Assembly: GCA_037127315.1 (NCBI GenBank)
Contig: JBBBDQ010000420.1
Location: 2,235,001 to 2,299,000, forward strand
DNA length: 64,000 nt
Direction of reading: 5' to 3'
Source of the DNA: Ascarosepion bandense
Lineage: Eukaryota > Mollusca > Cephalopoda > Sepiida > Sepiidae
Part shown: positions 10,134-20,241 of the stretch, one piece after another
Numbering within the stretch: position 1 is the first letter of the stretch
Layout: the number at the start of each line of letters is the position of its first letter
Translations under genes and position numbers: made by a program
The notes under the pieces: generated by a model
What the model was told of the DNA's origin: nothing
Databases searched by the model: none
What the model saw: the letters and a program-made list of their open reading frames with translations, nothing else

Positions 10134-11190
10134 ATGCTGATCTCGCAGCTTTGCCCTCTCGGCAACACCGACCATGCTGTTGTCTCTCTCAATATTTCTT
10201 TCCACTCTTACTCCCACCAGGAGCCTCCTACTTATAGGACCTCCTATTGCTACCAAAACCAGACAGGGACGCCTTTCGCGATTTCCTATGCGACGTCCCT
10301 TGGAGAAACGTGTTTGATCTCCCAGTTGATGACTGTGGCTCTGAGGTTTCATCCTGGGTGAAAGCTGGCATTGATGCCTTCATACCTATCAGGAAGTATT
10401 GTCTAAAACTTCATTCCTCTCCTTGGTCCTCTCCTGCCTGTTCGGCCGCCATTGTCCACAGGAACCATTACTTCCGACTATTCCGGAGACAGTCATCTGA
10501 TCACAATAGGCGTCTATTCACGTCTGCTCGTAATGAGTGCAAGAGAATTATGAATGATGTCAAGTGGTTGTTTGATGAGAAATGAAACAGCGCATAGCTG
10601 ACCGCAAGCTCGGCTCCAAGGACTATTGGCGGTTATGCAAACGGGTGCTGAACAATAGCAAATCCACAATCCCTCCTTTAATCAATGAATTTGAGGTTCT
10701 CTCGTCATCTATGGACAAAGCTGAGTGCTTTGCTCGCAGATTCCCATCCAACTCCACATTTGACTCATCTGGAGTACCCTCACTGGACTTCCTTATTAGA
10801 ACTGAGGTTAAACTGTACGACGTGTATATTACCCCGACAGTAGTATCCTGAGTAATTTCAAAACTTGACCCCCATAAGGCGAGCGGTGGCGATGGAATCC
10901 CGGTGATAGTCCTTAAGAGGTGTGCTCCTGAACTCTCCCCTGTCCTCTCTAAACTGTATAACTACTGCCTTTCTGCTTCCTGTTTTCCTGCATGCTGGAA
11001 GTTCTCTTCAGTCGTTCCTGTATTTAAGAACTGTGGTGAACCCTTGGACCCATCCAACTATCGCTCTATCAGTCTTCTACCAATTTTCGGGAAACTGTTC
11101 GAGGCCATAATTAATGCTGAAATAGTTCAACATCTTACTTCCCACAAACTCTACTCTGACAAGCAGTGTTTGCATGGAATACTGCTGCCA
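10134..11190 (+). pseudogene. LINE ORF2 remnant: endonuclease end, linker, RT fingers
   Basis: A single LINE polyprotein split into three frames by frameshifts and an in-frame stop at about 10583 and 10849. The third piece (PVFKNCGEPLDPSNYRSISL and following) is the conserved N-terminal block of non-LTR reverse transcriptases. The endonuclease catalytic core upstream of the DH motif and the RT palm downstream are absent. It worked originally in target-primed reverse transcription. Confidence 0.9.
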
Positions 11191-11300
11191 TATATGGTCA
11201 GGCGCCCCTGCCGTTCATCTCAGTGTTCTCGACAGGCTCCAAAGGGGAATCAGTAATTTGATAGGTACCGACTTGGCGGCTCGACTACCACCGACGTAAT

Positions 11301-11543
11301 GTGGCTTTCATGGCTTCTGCTCTGGTGCCTCCTCAACAGGAGATTACTCGTGCAACCAAATTGGCAACTGGGTCCCACCCATTCACAGTTAGATTAACCA
11401 AATGCAGACGACAATTCTACTCCTGCAGATTCTTCTCTCGCACTTCCCGTCTGTGGAACTCGCTTCTATATTCTTGCTTTTCTGACGGCTACAACCTCCA
11501 GGAATTTAAATGCAATGTCAATACTCATCTCTTAACCAATTGA
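11301..11543 (+). pseudogene. LINE L-A C-terminal tail remnant
   Basis: Eighty codons read as the family's C-terminal region: FTRATRLATxSHPFTV-like, then a Cys/Arg-rich stretch and SRTSRLWNSLLYSCFSDGYN. Equivalent segments survive at 2885-3465, 34118-34402, 38025-38368 and 45339-45605 (minus). The role of this tail in the family is not established. Confidence 0.88.
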
Positions 11544-11892
11544 CTCTAGTTCTTTCCCCACCCTGTATATCCTTTCCTTTCTCTCCACCTTTGAAACTAT
11601 CATCACACCTGTATTTCCATCCTTCTCTTGCTCCTTTCTAACTCGTTCTTCTTCCTCTTCACTCTCTTCTAATTAATCTTTTGACACTTATGTAGCCCCC
11701 TGCACATCAGTGGCATTACCGCCTTGCTCGGGGTGATACGATTAAAAAAAGATCTCAATTTAATCAAATATTAATATTAATGCCTCTAAAAATTGTTTTT
11801 TGAGTCTGTTCCCATATTCTTCAAATTAGAATTTACTTTATGACGATTGTCTATGCAACAAAGCCTCCCTGATTAAGGAGGTTTGTGTTGTT

Positions 11893-12018
11893 TTTAACCT
11901 TTTAAAACTCTTCAACTTGACATAAACCTCTTCACTTGATAAGACACAAGTAGTTTCGAATTAAAATAGCTACATTTATAGTGATATTTTTTATATATTT
12001 ATGTTATAATTTCTGAAT
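11893..12018 (-). repeat. right arm of inverted repeat around a LINE
   Basis: Reverse complement of 9949-10062 with about 85 percent identity by eye. The two arms enclose 1.8 kb that is mostly the LINE at 10134-11752. Confidence 0.85.
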
Positions 12019-12117
12019 TAATGTTATTAGCTCTACTTTGTATTGAGCTCTTTTTCAAGAATAGTGTTCATTTGGATACGGAATATTACTTCATCCATAC
12101 CTACCATATACTTGAAT

Positions 12118-12161
<44 letters not shown>

Positions 12162-12165
12162 AAAA

Positions 12166-12226
12166 GAGTTATTACGCGACCTAGGTTTCTACCATCAGTG
12201 GTGTCTTCAGGCGATTTTTAATAACT
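12166..12226 (-). ncRNA. hammerhead ribozyme-like motif, type I
   Basis: Read on the minus strand: outer stem I GUUAUUA, bulge AAAAU, inner stem I CGC, core CUGAAGA, stem II ACC/GGU with a six-base loop ACUGAU (closing 10.1-11.1 position is a C-A mismatch), GAAA, stem III ACC-UA-GGU, C17, inner stem I GCG, outer UAAUAAC. Stem I thus pairs 3 bp plus 7 bp around a five-base bulge, the layout in which stem-I and stem-II loops usually contact each other. All invariant core bases are present; the C-A mismatch may weaken activity. Confidence 0.75.
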
Positions 12227-12292
12227 GATTTTACCGTTTACTGTTTTTTTTTAAGAACGCTTATATAACGGTGTTTTTTTTTTTTTTGAACG

Positions 12293-12330
12293 CGCATTCA
12301 TGGTAGAAACTTAGATCGCGTAATAACTCG
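12293..12330 (+). ncRNA. partial hammerhead-like motif (3' half)
   Basis: Plus-strand GGTAGAAAC, then TTAGATC, GCG and TAATAACTC match the 3' half of the minus-strand motif at 12166-12226. The CUGANGA half is absent, so it cannot fold into a ribozyme alone. Confidence 0.55.
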
Positions 12331-12438
12331 TTTACAAATAGGAAATATCAAAAGTTCTACAATATAATTGTATTGAACATTTTTAATACAAATGTGCACT
12401 GGTTTAGATTTATTATGACCGAAAACTGCGTAACTAAA

Positions 12439-12524
<86 letters not shown>

Positions 12525-12562
12525 TGTGATGCTCAGGGACTTTGATTTTTTTCATTGATTTT

Positions 12563-12564
<2 letters not shown>

Positions 12565-12593
<29 letters not shown>

Positions 12594-12595
12594 AG
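12565..12595. repeat. (TA)n microsatellite
   Basis: Second (TA)n tract just after the element; neighbouring ORFs are artefacts of it. Confidence 0.9.
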
Positions 12596-12599
12596 AAAG

Positions 12600-13360
12600 A
12601 ATTGTTATTTATTTGTTTGTTGGTAATTTTATGTTTATTATTATTATTTTTTATTGTTACCCCACTGTTCTTTTTAAGAAAAGACTCATTCCGGCAGAAA
12701 TTTTGTACCAGATGGAAGGTATATTGTAAGGTCTGATGATATGAGCTAATTAAACTCATTGAAATGAGCTATAGTTTATAACCAATTGAAATGACGTGTT
12801 GAGTTTTCCTTTATAAACTTCATATCCCTCTGTTTAACACCTATCCAGCTCTCTATATGGATTTATTAATTAATATTTTGTATTAAGGTAATCTTGTTGG
12901 ATTATCCTCACCGTTTACGGACTGACACCTATATATATATATATATATAAAGAATTAATAAGTTTAATTTTTAACCGGACACATTTTATTACTTCAAACA
13001 TTATATTTTTAGTATTTGATGAGACGCTCCTTTTCAGTTTAAAACAGTACTTATTTCGTCTTCCGGCCTGCACACTCGAGAAAAATGATGCATTTTTTAT
13101 TCTTTTTCTTTTTGCGCACCGGTAGACAAATAATGACTATTCAAGATAAAACGAAACGTCTACTCGAATACGAGTATCCCCTAAAAACAACGTTTGTCAT
13201 ATTAAAAACAGTAATTGATATTTGGTCCTAATTCATTCAAATATACATTAATTCCTAAGATGTGTGTGTGTGTGTGTGCGTGCGCGCGTTAGAGCGAGAA
13301 GGAGAAAGAAAGAGTGAGAGAAAGAGAGAACCTGGTTTTACATAAATACGCGAACTGTTT
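12600..13360. other. AT-rich, no gene; one MITE-arm fragment
   Basis: Mostly unrecognised. At about 13155-13200 (TCTACTCGAATACGAGTATC) is a degraded copy of the arm of the inverted repeat at 48804-49030. A (GT)n tract lies at 13261-13290. Confidence 0.55.
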
Positions 13361-13362
13361 AT

Positions 13363-13560
13363 TTGTGGCAGAGTGGTTAGAACATTCCCTTTTCTTGACC
13401 ATGAATCCTGGGTTCGAATCACTTCATGGTCGATTTATCAGGAAGGTAACTTCTTGATGTTAACAATCTGGGAGGCGTTCCCATTATGTTATTATTTTGG
13501 AAAGTGCCTGAAAACCATACCGCGAGTCGTCCCAATTTTTGTGTGTGAAATTGGGTAGAG
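13363..13560 (+). mobile_element. tRNA-derived SINE (family B)
   Basis: tRNA-like head: box A GTGGCAGAGTGGTTAGAAC and box B GGGTTCGAATC, 30-odd bases apart as in a tRNA, then CAGGAAGGTAACTTCTTGATG and a conserved CCTGAAAACCATACC segment shared with 19790-19965. Related head at 21765-21870. It is not a tRNA gene because the acceptor stem and anticodon arm cannot be folded. Confidence 0.8.
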
Positions 13561-13857
13561 GTCTCTCTTTGAGGAGCCGTCAATGGTTGTGCTAGCTCGG
13601 AGTTACAGGTCATCGTGAACGAGGGTTTGACCTTGTTCAGACTGAAGTTCACGCTAGATAATGTCCTCTCTCTAAGAAACTGTAACTAAGGTCTGCTCAG
13701 CATTGTTGCAGGATATACCACAGGTGGGTTCTGCGGGTGTTGAATAGACACAGATGTGTCTGAACAGACCTCTACAATGGGGAATAGCTAGCCGGTAGAC
13801 GGGTAGCCAGCCATTATGAAGCATTTTAAGGGCAAATTATTTTCACCTGTAGCCAAA

Positions 13858-13925
13858 TATATATATATATATATATATTAAAAAAGGATTAATACAAATA
13901 TGTTGAATGGCCATTTCGATAGGAT
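13858..13925 (+). repeat. (TA)n with attached conserved flank
   Basis: The (TA)n tract is followed by TTAAAAAAGGATTAAT and TGTTGAATGGCCATTTCGAT. The same join of (TA)n and flank occurs at 49424-49525, so the tract is part of a dispersed repeat rather than an independent microsatellite. Confidence 0.8.
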
Positions 13926-13982
13926 CGGGTTTTTGGGAATTTACCTTCCTGCTTTTTTCCCTTGGATTGAAGTATCTGAATT

Positions 13983-13985
<3 letters not shown>

Positions 13986-14033
<48 letters not shown>

Positions 14034-14110
14034 TTAGCTTGTCTCGCTAGAACATATTACAACTGAGTAGTGAGTTCTGTCCTCACTGGGTACCTCATAC
14101 CTCATACCTT
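13986..14110. repeat. (TA)n followed by SINE-C fragment
   Basis: About 23 TA units, then GAACATATTACAACTGAGTA and GTCCTCACTGGGTACC, a fragment of the repeat at 4262-4400. Confidence 0.65.
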
Positions 14111-14700
14111 TGACTAAATCAACTATCCTATCCTATTCATGCCGTGCATTGAAGCGTCATTTTACCAACTTCTCTAACTGTTCATTTACCGAATAAACCA
14201 ACGTGTACTATTGATCTACAACTGCAAGGACTACTGAGGTATTATTGGATAATATTGATATACGAATACATAATCGGCCTCATCGTTGTTGTTTTTTTTT
14301 ATTGTTCGTTTAAATAGTCTTTGAGCGTAATGATATCAATCAGATTCATAAGAACTTTTTTTTTTTCAAAAGCCGCTTTGCTGTCTATAATAAGATATTG
14401 GCAACCACAAAAATAATATAAACGCTGCCAAGAAGGGTTTCGCATGTTATCCTACCGGGCTTCATGAATTATTTATGGAAACGATCGTTGCGATAATTAG
14501 TTTAACAACCAGTTTCCTATGATTAACATGTTTCTTTCGGATAGCAGACTTCGAGATTTAATGCGAGAAATTTTTCTTGCCAAAATATTGGAAAGAGACT
14601 AGCTGCAGGCGGATGCCAGGAACAGAAAAGGCGGGAAAGAAGAAAGGCAGCGCCAAATTAAATAGAGAGAAACAAACAAATTTAAATTGTCTCTTTTTGT
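14111..14700. other. no gene seen
   Basis: AT-rich spacer. A 102-codon plus-strand frame at 14577-14885 runs mainly through the following antisense SINE and is not a gene. Confidence 0.55.
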
Positions 14701-14702
14701 AC

Positions 14703-14886
14703 AGTCAGTTAAGTGCCATACGTGAAACACGCTTAGGCGATCATGTCTCGAAAGAGACAAGACTGGGCAGAAGATTATCCCGCAGTAGGTTGCCATTTCT
14801 TTCTGCGGTAGACTGGTTGCCAGCTAAGGCTATAGAACCTAATCTATCCTATTGTTTAGCTCATAGCTTGAGTGAGAAGAGATGAA
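14703..14886 (-). mobile_element. tRNA-derived SINE (family A), 5' truncated
   Basis: Complement of the 3' two-thirds of family A, from CAGTCAGTTAAGTGCC to the ATAGCTTGAGTGAG segment; the tRNA head is missing. Nearly identical to the adjacent full copy at 15012-15312, with which it shares a rare variant next to GCCATACGTGAAACACGC, suggesting a local duplication or the same source. Confidence 0.88.
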
Positions 14887-15011
14887 TTATATCATTCTAT
14901 TAATAATGAGTAATTACTGGGGGATCAGTTTATTACTTCATAACAATAGAAAAATCAATCCCCCAATTTAGGCACAATAGAAGTTTTAATTATGTTTCCA
15001 ACTATTATATT

Positions 15012-15312
15012 CAGTCAGTTAAGTGCCATACGTGAAACACGCTTAGGCGATCATGTCTGAAAAGAGACATGACTGGGCAGAAGATTATCCCGCAGTAGGT
15101 TGCCATTGCTTTCTGCGGTAGACTGGTTGCCAGCCAAGGCTATAGAACCCAATCTGTCCTGTTATTTAACCCATAACTGGAAGGAAGAGACAGATTAATA
15201 CCTTTCCCAAGGGTATTTGCGCGTAAGTGAATGCAATGAATTCAACTGGAATTCGAACTCGGCTCCCCGATTTCTCGTTTCGAGCTGATATCCACTGCAC
15301 CACAACGTACAT
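15012..15312 (-). mobile_element. tRNA-derived SINE (family A), full length
   Basis: Complete minus-strand copy: head with box A GTGGTGCAGTGGAT and box B GAGTTCGAATTCC (complement near 15240-15300), body with the AACCCATAACTGGAAGG complement, and the terminal CAGTCAGTTAAGTGCC at 15014. About 300 bp. Confidence 0.92.
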
Positions 15313-15364
15313 CTTTTTGTACAAATGTCCTGTTTTTGTGTTCTTCTCTTCCACTAAGTGTCGT

Positions 15365-15705
15365 GTTCATTAAGGACCTAGGCGATCATGGCCTTCAACA
15401 TATCCCTAGTCTTTGTCACTCTTAATACCCCTTCTCTTGTTACCCCACTCAATCCCTCGCCCCACTATCCATCTGCTCAAGTCAATCAAGTATGCTATGC
15501 ATATCTTTCCCTTATCTGTCTTCCCCTCTATCCACCCCATGTGCATCACGTTCTCCAAGCCTTCCTTTCTCATTTCATATCCTAAAAACTTCCTGATGTT
15601 AAGTATCAGTTTTCCTTCGTATCTATCCTCGGCAAAACCTCACCGTTGCTCATATGTTCGGTCCATGGTATCTTCAGCATCCTTCTGTAGAACCACAATT
15701 CGGTT
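15365..15705 (-). mobile_element. RTE-like LINE 3' end (L-B)
   Basis: Minus-strand L-B 3' region. The plus strand shows the complement of the last codons (GGCGATCATGGCCTTC, i.e. the family's ...MIAYV-like end) followed by the C-terminal domain complement, up to CATCCTTCTGTAGAACCAC. On the minus strand this reads as the xxMWFYRRMLRIPWT-like region common to L-B copies. Frames are broken. Confidence 0.82.
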
Positions 15706-15717
15706 AATGTTTTTAAG

Positions 15718-15860
15718 GGCATGAGAATTTATTCTACGTGCTATGTTCATCTTGTGTAAATAAATATCGTATTGTAATTCTGATTGTCTCTTTCTTAGTT
15801 CCTTAGTTAGCACGACCGTTACGCCCTGTCAGTACATCATAAATAATGAATTTTTTTCTG
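15718..15860 (+). repeat. dispersed repeat (family R1), copy 1
   Basis: Shares GTGTAAATAAATATCGTATTG, CTGATTGTCTCTTTCTTAG and CACGACCGTTACGCCCTGTC (variants) with 17575-17860 and 17905-18165. Function unknown. Confidence 0.75.
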
Positions 15861-16195
15861 TTAATCTTTTATGAGATTGTCTAGCATTCGCTGCCATATT
15901 AAAGGACAAAAATCGCATATTTTCCTTAAAACGTTCTGGTTGCTAATTTATTCTGACCAAAGTATTCTCAGCATCCTTCTGTAAAGCCACATAGCTATTG
16001 CTTGAGTGTCCTCTACATTTGTGAAGAAATGTTTTCGCATTCACCGTTATAGAGAAGCATTGATATTACATCACTGTCCTGCGGTCTTTTCTTTGTTTGT
16101 AAAGAAATATTTAAGAAATGCTTATATTTATATAATAAATTCACATGAGATTTTTTATTAAAAATTTCGTTTATTATTAGAAATGTCTACCATGT

Positions 16196-16300
16196 GCATG
16201 TGCGTTGTGGTGCAGTAGATATCGACTCGGAATAAGAAATCGGGAATCCGAGTTCGAATTCCAGTTGAATTCATGGCATTCACTTACGAAAAATTTTGAA
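16196..16300 (+). mobile_element. tRNA-derived SINE (family A), head only
   Basis: Box A and box B regions and the TCATGGCATTCACTTACG segment are present, then the copy stops. Carries the same TCGACTCGGAA and GAAATCGGGAATCCGAG variants as 16950-17257, so both belong to one subfamily. Confidence 0.85.
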
Positions 16301-16947
16301 TTTCTTAGATAAAACATTTCCCAATTATTAATTGTTTGAATGACATTACTTTTCTATTTTTATTGCAATTGTCAGTTTGCTATTCTATAGTTACCATTAA
16401 CTTTAACTAAGTGCATAATTTCTGCAGTTTTTCTCGATATTTATTTTAAAGAAAATAATATTATTTAGAAAATAGCCGCGCATTTTATATGTATATGCAG
16501 GCAATATAAAAAAATAACACATTTCAAAAGTTTTTATAATTAAAAAATTAAATTCAACGCAAATGGCATTATTTCTATTATAAACCTGCAAAAGTGATGA
16601 GATATCTTGGTTGGTTAGTTATTAGATTATACGGCATGTCAACTCTTATTTGGGTCATTTTATACCGAAGCCTTGTTTATTTATGTATACAGGTTAGTTA
16701 TTCTGTATAAAAAGTTGGGAGGTTTTTGGGTTTTATGATCTGTTGTTTTTTTTTTCTTTATAAATTGCTTTATCTTGTGATTGTTTCTGATTGTATATCT
16801 GCATACCCACATGTATGCGTGTGCATATATATGTATATACATATGTATACATTTACATATACATACATATACAATATTTGAAGGTATTATATTTTGTTGA
16901 GGATCATGATTTCTTTGAGAAAGTTGTATATTTTACCTGTGCCTGTA
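16301..16947. other. no gene seen
   Basis: AT-rich, with a short TATACATATG-rich run near 16825-16875. Nothing recognised. Confidence 0.5.
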
Positions 16948-16949
16948 TG

Positions 16950-17257
16950 ATGTGCGTTGTGGTGAAGTAGATATCGACTCGGAACAAGAAATCGGGAATC
17001 CGAGTTCGAATCCCAGTTGAATTCATGGCGTTCACTTACGAAAAAAATACCCTTGAGTAAAATATTAATCCGGCTCTTCCCTCCAGTTATGGGTTAAATA
17101 ACAGGACAGGTTGGGTTCTATAGCCTTGGCTGGCAACCAGTCTACTACAGAAAGCAATGACAACCTACTGCGGGATAATCTTCTGCCCAGTCAGTCATGT
17201 ATCATTCGAGACATGATTGCCCAAAGCGTGTATCATGTATGGCACTCAACTGACTGA
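16950..17257 (+). mobile_element. tRNA-derived SINE (family A), full length, first of tandem pair
   Basis: Complete: head (box A near GTTGTGGTGAAGTAG, box B GAGTTCGAATCCC), body (CCTCCAGTTATGGGTTAAAT, then TAGCCTTGGCTGGCAACC), the hairpin-like region around CATTCGAGACATG, and the terminus GCACTCAACTGACTGAC. Immediately followed by another full copy, so the pair arose by insertion of one at the tail of the other or by tandem reverse transcription. Confidence 0.92.
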
Positions 17258-17264
17258 CAATGAT

Positions 17265-17571
17265 ATGTGCTGTGGTGCAATGGATATCGGCTGGGAAGGG
17301 AAAATCGGTAGAGCCGAGTTCGAATTCCAGTTGAATTCTTTGCGCTAACTTACGTGCAAATAACCTTAGTCAAGTTATGAATCTATCCCATCTCCCACCA
17401 GCTATGGTCTAAATAGCATGACAGGATAGGTCATATAACCTTGGTTGAAAACACTCTACTGTAGAAAGAAATAGCTACCTACTGCGGGAAGATCTTCGGC
17501 CTAGTCAATAATGGATCGAAAGCGACATGATCGCCCCAGCTGTATCAGGTATGGCACTCAACTGATTGACA
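17265..17571 (+). mobile_element. tRNA-derived SINE (family A), full length, second of tandem pair
   Basis: Same structure as the preceding copy but clearly more diverged in head and body, so the two are not the product of one recent duplication. Confidence 0.9.
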
Positions 17572-17574
17572 CTT

Positions 17575-18165
17575 ATATTTAAGGTCAGAATTTATTCTAC
17601 ACCCTGTGTTCATCTTGCGTAAATGAATATCGTATTGTAAGTCTGATTGTCTCTTTCTTAGTTCCTTTGTTTGCACGACCGTTACACCCTGTCAGTACCA
17701 AGTAAATAATGAACTACTTCGTGTTAATCCAATAGAAAGAAGGCAAAGACATGTAAGAGACGTTATTTAGTTTTCAAAGAAAAAAGAAAGAGAGAAGAGA
17801 CGATAACATTGTCATGTGTTTAATGTCTGCTTCAGTAAATTAAAAAGACATCAATTTCAATTATTTTTTTATTCACATTTACTTTAAATCACGTCCGACA
17901 TTCATCTCCATTATAATTCTGCTTATTACTCCCTTCGTTAGCTAGGTCCTTTATTAGTTAGCAAGACCGTTTCGCCCTGCCAATACCTCATAAATAATGA
18001 ACTATTTCGTTTTAGATTGCGTGGAAGCACTAAACTGATATATCAGAGACGCTACTTAGTTTCAGTGGAAAATAAAAGGAAAGAAAGAAAGAAAGAAAGA
18101 AACGGTAACTTTCACATTTGTTTAAGGGATGTCGAATGTATGCTTCAGTGCACTGGAAAAAGCTG
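17575..18165 (+). repeat. dispersed repeat R1, two tandem copies
   Basis: Units 17575-17860 and 17905-18165 share the GACCGTT-CCCTG segment, AAATAATGAACTA-TTCGT, the AGAGACG-TA-TTAGTTT segment, purine-rich AAAGAAAG runs and the GTTTAA-TGTCTGCTTCAGT end. A partial third copy lies at 15718-15860. Confidence 0.75.
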
Positions 18166-18404
18166 TTATTTTCAAATTTTCCTGGCTTATAAATACATTT
18201 ATTAATAAAAATTTATACAAGACATGTTTTCTGCTAGTATTTATAATTGTTATCGTAATATTTTGTTGAGGTTGTTAAGCTGAAATATTTAACGATGCAA
18301 TGATAGAATTTCGACGGATATTTTCATGTCGTAAAACTCTCCATAAGCTTATTTAAACAGTAACATAAGCAGTAATATTCATTAGAAAATTCAAATAGAA
18401 AAGT

Positions 18405-18406
<2 letters not shown>

Positions 18407-18453
<47 letters not shown>
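18407..18453. repeat. (AAT)n microsatellite
   Basis: About 15 units. The flanks up to 18797 are AT-rich with no gene. Confidence 0.95.
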
Positions 18454-18458
<5 letters not shown>

Positions 18459-18796
18459 GTATAAAGACCCGGAAATTGCTATAGAATTGAACAGAAAATA
18501 TGTAGAAACTGAAAATAAGAATAGTAACATTCATAGTAGGTGCACTTCGAATGGTAAAAGATGGAAAAAAACAACACATTGAAAAAATCCCTAAAAATCT
18601 CAGGTTGAGAGCTATATAAAAATTGTCTTGAAAAGTTCACCCCAAACACTAAGGAGAACTTTGTCTACGTAATGCAAGTGATGTTATGAAAGATAGAAAA
18701 AAAAAGAAAATGAAATGTAGCCATAACAACACACCACTACCTGGCTTAGGTATTTCCGCGGACTTGTTAAGCAGTGTGACCATAACCAAAATCGCA

Positions 18797-18798
<2 letters not shown>

Positions 18799-18852
<54 letters not shown>

Positions 18853-19013
18853 GTTATGGTGCCCTCCTACGAGGAACGAACTCTTCCTCTTTGTTATATA
18901 CAGTTACCTACTTGACTTCCAGCGGAGAAGTTAACGAGGGCAGTTAACGACAGCTACTAAGCATGTAATTACATATAACAAAGAGGATGAGTCCATTCCT
19001 CGTAGGAGTGCAC

Positions 19014-19061
<48 letters not shown>

Positions 19062-19062
19062 T
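18799..19062. mobile_element. MITE-like inverted-repeat element inside (AAT)n
   Basis: A 154-bp segment (18859-19012) has about 42-bp inverted ends sharing CTCCTACGAGGAA and TCCTCTTTGTTATAT, and is flanked on both sides by (AAT)n tracts of 50 bases. A half copy occurs at 21600-21650. There is no coding capacity; superfamily unknown. Confidence 0.78.
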
Positions 19063-19567
19063 TACACTTATTTATTAATTTTGAATATGTAAATATTTTC
19101 CATGGGTCGAAAGAAAGATATGACCTCGAAAAGAGTAAAGTTATTGAATGAAGACGGCAAATATTATTTTCATCCTTCATCTCCATGCACCTTCAGAACA
19201 TGAAACAATTCTCTGTCTTATCTAGGTAATAGCAAATATTGTCATTTTACAATCTTTCCCAAACTTTGTTTTGGCATCCATTTACACAAGCTCTTCGGAT
19301 AGGTTGTGTGCTATTTTTCACTGTTCATCTCTTGATATGGACAGTCAGTATTAAATTTTCTTAGTTCCTCTTATTTCATTACATACATTTCAAATTTCAA
19401 CTGTCTCTTTCTGATCTTAGGTATAAATGTCTTTTTTGCTTTTAATTCCTATAAAAGTTCATGATTACAGCATCGAGGGGTAGGATAAAATATCACCCTC
19501 CTTCCCTGAAAATATATCATTGTAGCCACTTCTAATAAAAACAGATAGTCAGTTAAGTACTATACAT
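19063..19567. other. no gene seen
   Basis: AT-rich, no recognised features. Confidence 0.5.
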
Positions 19568-20241
19568 GAGTTTTATCATTGTGATATTTTTACATTATAT
19601 TATGCATTGAGAATATAGTAAGTAGTGTCCGCAAATTGGAGGAGAGACTTATCAATGATAATGTTCTGTCATTGAATCCGTTGTTATCTCCATTTAAACT
19701 TCTCTCTGTTTTTTTTTATTTTAAAATGTATTTTTTATCACATAAAATTTAGTGAGACTCGATTTAGTGTTAATGCATGTACAATATATGGGCGCGTGGT
19801 CGAGTGTTTAGAACGTTCGCTTTCAGGCCATGATGCCCGTTTTCGAATCTCACCAGGGTCTACTTTTCAGGAAGCTGACTTCTTGATGCTATCGGTTTGG
19901 CCGAGACCATCCCGGTGTGCTAAAATGTGCCCCTGAAAATCATACCAGAGGTTGACCCAATTTTACTATAATTAATTATTATTATAATTATTACGGATTA
20001 CTTGCAATTGCGTGCATGAGTTCTCGTATAAATAGTTACAAATAATGGAAGGATTTTATCATTGTGATATTTTTACATATTATACATTGAGAATATAGTA
20101 ACTAGTGTCCGCAAATTGGAGGAGACAGTTATCAATGATAATGTTCTGACATTAAATCCGTTGTTATCTTCATTTAAACTTCTCTCTGTTTTTTCATTTT
20201 AAAATGTATTTTTTATCACATAAAATTTAGTGAGACTCGAG
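19568..20241 (+). repeat. 195-bp direct repeats flanking a SINE-containing segment
   Basis: 19568-19764 and 20046-20241 are about 93 percent identical by eye (both end TCACATAAAATTTAGTGAGA). They flank 281 bp that carries a family-B SINE at 19790-19965. There is no primer-binding site or polypurine tract, so an LTR pair is unlikely; a tandem duplication with later SINE insertion fits better. Confidence 0.8.
19790..19965 (+). mobile_element. tRNA-derived SINE (family B)
   Basis: Box A GCGCGTGGTCGAGTGTTTAG, box B TTTTCGAATCTCACC, then CAGGAAGCTGACTTCTTGATG and CCTGAAAATCATACCAGAG, matching the copy at 13363. Confidence 0.8.

Larger units (their letters stand above)
10134..11752 (+). mobile_element. 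CR1/Jockey-like LINE (L-A), internally deleted
   Basis: The longest L-A copy. In order: the end of the APE-type endonuclease (LGNTDHAVVS; the conserved Asp-His), a linker region (10247-10585, 10582-10851), the start of the reverse transcriptase (10853-11190, with KASGGDGIP and SNYRSISLLPIFGKLFE motifs), then an abrupt jump at about 11190-11230 to the C-terminal tail (11230-11543) and the 3' end TAGCCCCCTGCACATCAGTG plus GGGGTGATACGATTAAAAAAA. The catalytic YADD block is missing, and stops and frameshifts break the frame, so it is dead. Confidence 0.92.
12128..12522. mobile_element. inverted-arm element with hammerhead motifs, bounded by (TA)n
   Basis: Order: (TA)n (12128-12157), a hammerhead on the minus strand (12166-12226), a short centre, a partial hammerhead on the plus strand (12293-12330), about 105 bp of conserved arm (TTCTACAATATAATTGTATTG, then ATTATGACCGAAAAC), a (CAAT)n run and (TA)n (12473-12522). 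Arms of about 37 bp from 12162 and 12300 are inverted copies. It mirrors the element at 8044-8628. Confidence 0.65.

Noticed and set aside
13363..13440. Possible tRNA gene
   Set aside because: Box A and B are present but no cloverleaf with acceptor and anticodon stems can be folded, and the same head recurs with a common SINE body at 19790.
19568..20241. LTR retrotransposon
   Set aside because: No TG/CA termini, primer-binding site, polypurine tract or coding region; the enclosed 281 bp is mostly a SINE.
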